Source: Pantoea sp. 18069 (GTDB lineage: Bacteria; Pseudomonadota; Gammaproteobacteria; Burkholderiales; Burkholderiaceae_C). Taken from it: a stretch of DNA of 44,656 nt. Below, piece after piece: positions 44,397 through 44,656 of this stretch. The position numbers and the translations under genes were made by a program. Numbering within the stretch: position 1 is the stretch's first letter; the number at the start of each line of letters is the position of its first letter. The notes below the pieces were generated by a model. It worked only from the letters and a program-made list of their open reading frames with translations, was not told the DNA's origin and searched no databases. The stretch covers positions 1-44,656 of the forward strand of contig NZ_CACSJA010000040.1 of assembly GCF_902706035.1 (NCBI RefSeq), in the 5' to 3' direction.

Positions 44397-44656
44397 AAGA
44401 CGGGGCTTGGAACTGAAAGGCATCAAGCCAGATTGACCAGGGAAAGCGGTACCCAACCCGCTGCGTCGATAACAGGTCGTTCAGACGCACCAGCGAATGC
44501 TTCCTCAGTTCGCTGCTCTGCAAGGTCCGGATCATGCAGGACAAAGGTAAAGGTCCGAAGGTCTGGATCGCAGCCCGCAAGGGCTGGAGCCGGTTGTCGA
44601 CATTCCCGAGGGGAGCTGGTTCGTGAGAAATCACGCGCCCCGTCACCAGGCCCGTA
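44386..44656 (-). mobile_element. IS200/IS605-like end hairpin and non-coding remainder
   Basis: CCCCGCCCTAAAAGACGGGG (44386-44405) is an imperfect palindrome. Its reverse complement, GCCCCGTCTTTTAGGGCGGGG followed by TAATTGAC, resembles the 3' end of IS200/IS605 elements next to tnpB, where the guide-like omega RNA ends. The rest of the contig (44406-44656) has a visibly lower G+C than the genes before it. An 87-residue open frame (44383-44646, minus) resembles nothing I know, and I see no TnpB motif in any frame. The element, if real, is a fragment or runs beyond the contig. Confidence 0.35.

Noticed and set aside
44383..44646. An 87-residue minus-strand open frame at the contig end as a gene or TnpB C-terminus
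   Set aside because: It has no transposase motif, no ribosome-binding site that I can see, and overlaps the algR stop and hairpin.

Overview
The window is a G+C-rich (roughly two-thirds by eye) bacterial chromosome contig. Gene content and order point to a betaproteobacterium of the Burkholderiales, most likely Comamonadaceae: the fabH-plsX-rpmF-yceD block next to maf, a long-tailed RNase E beside rluC, a Bug-type solute receptor, and argH next to an AlgZ/AlgR-like pair. This rests on family knowledge, not on a search. The first 85 bases are untrimmed Illumina Nextera adapter, so genomic sequence starts at about base 86 and fabH is cut there.

Layout. 86-3136 (minus): fatty-acid and phospholipid initiation genes (fabH, plsX) with rpmF and yceD. 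3163-4562 (plus): maf and an RsmI-like methyltransferase. 4682-9256 (plus): a compact four-gene cassette with a sterol-desaturase-family protein, a membrane fatty-acid desaturase, a fusion of a DarB/StlD-like ketosynthase to a haem-oxygenase-like diiron domain, and an unknown protein. I infer it makes or modifies an unusual lipid. 9487-12608 (minus): sppA, a Rieske protein, a HAD phosphatase and rluC. 12609-16366: a long structured leader and rne. 16443-19088 (plus): yaaA, a prolyl-4-hydroxylase-like dioxygenase and queF. 19157-24529 (minus): an Aer-like PAS chemoreceptor with a likely FNR-dependent promoter, dinB, a DMT permease and an FMN-dependent 2-hydroxyacid dehydrogenase.

24852-38317 (minus): pbpC and a yfhM-type alpha-2-macroglobulin, separated by a ugpCBAE-like glycerol-3-phosphate importer and an endonuclease/exonuclease/phosphatase protein. 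38562-39980 (plus): an isolated gene of lower G+C encoding a calpain-like cysteine peptidase with an N-terminal region that looks like an effector targeting domain. 39987-44396: a Bug receptor, argH and a LytS/LytTR two-component pair in the order known from the argH-algZ-algR-hemC locus. The contig ends in a non-coding stretch that starts with an IS200/IS605-like hairpin where hemC might be expected.

The most interesting parts are the 4682-9256 lipid cassette, the calpain-like gene, the structured rne leader, a dispersed repeat whose copies differ by compensatory base-pair changes, and the FNR-type promoter of the aerotaxis receptor. I saw no CRISPR array, rRNA or tRNA gene, or complete insertion sequence.
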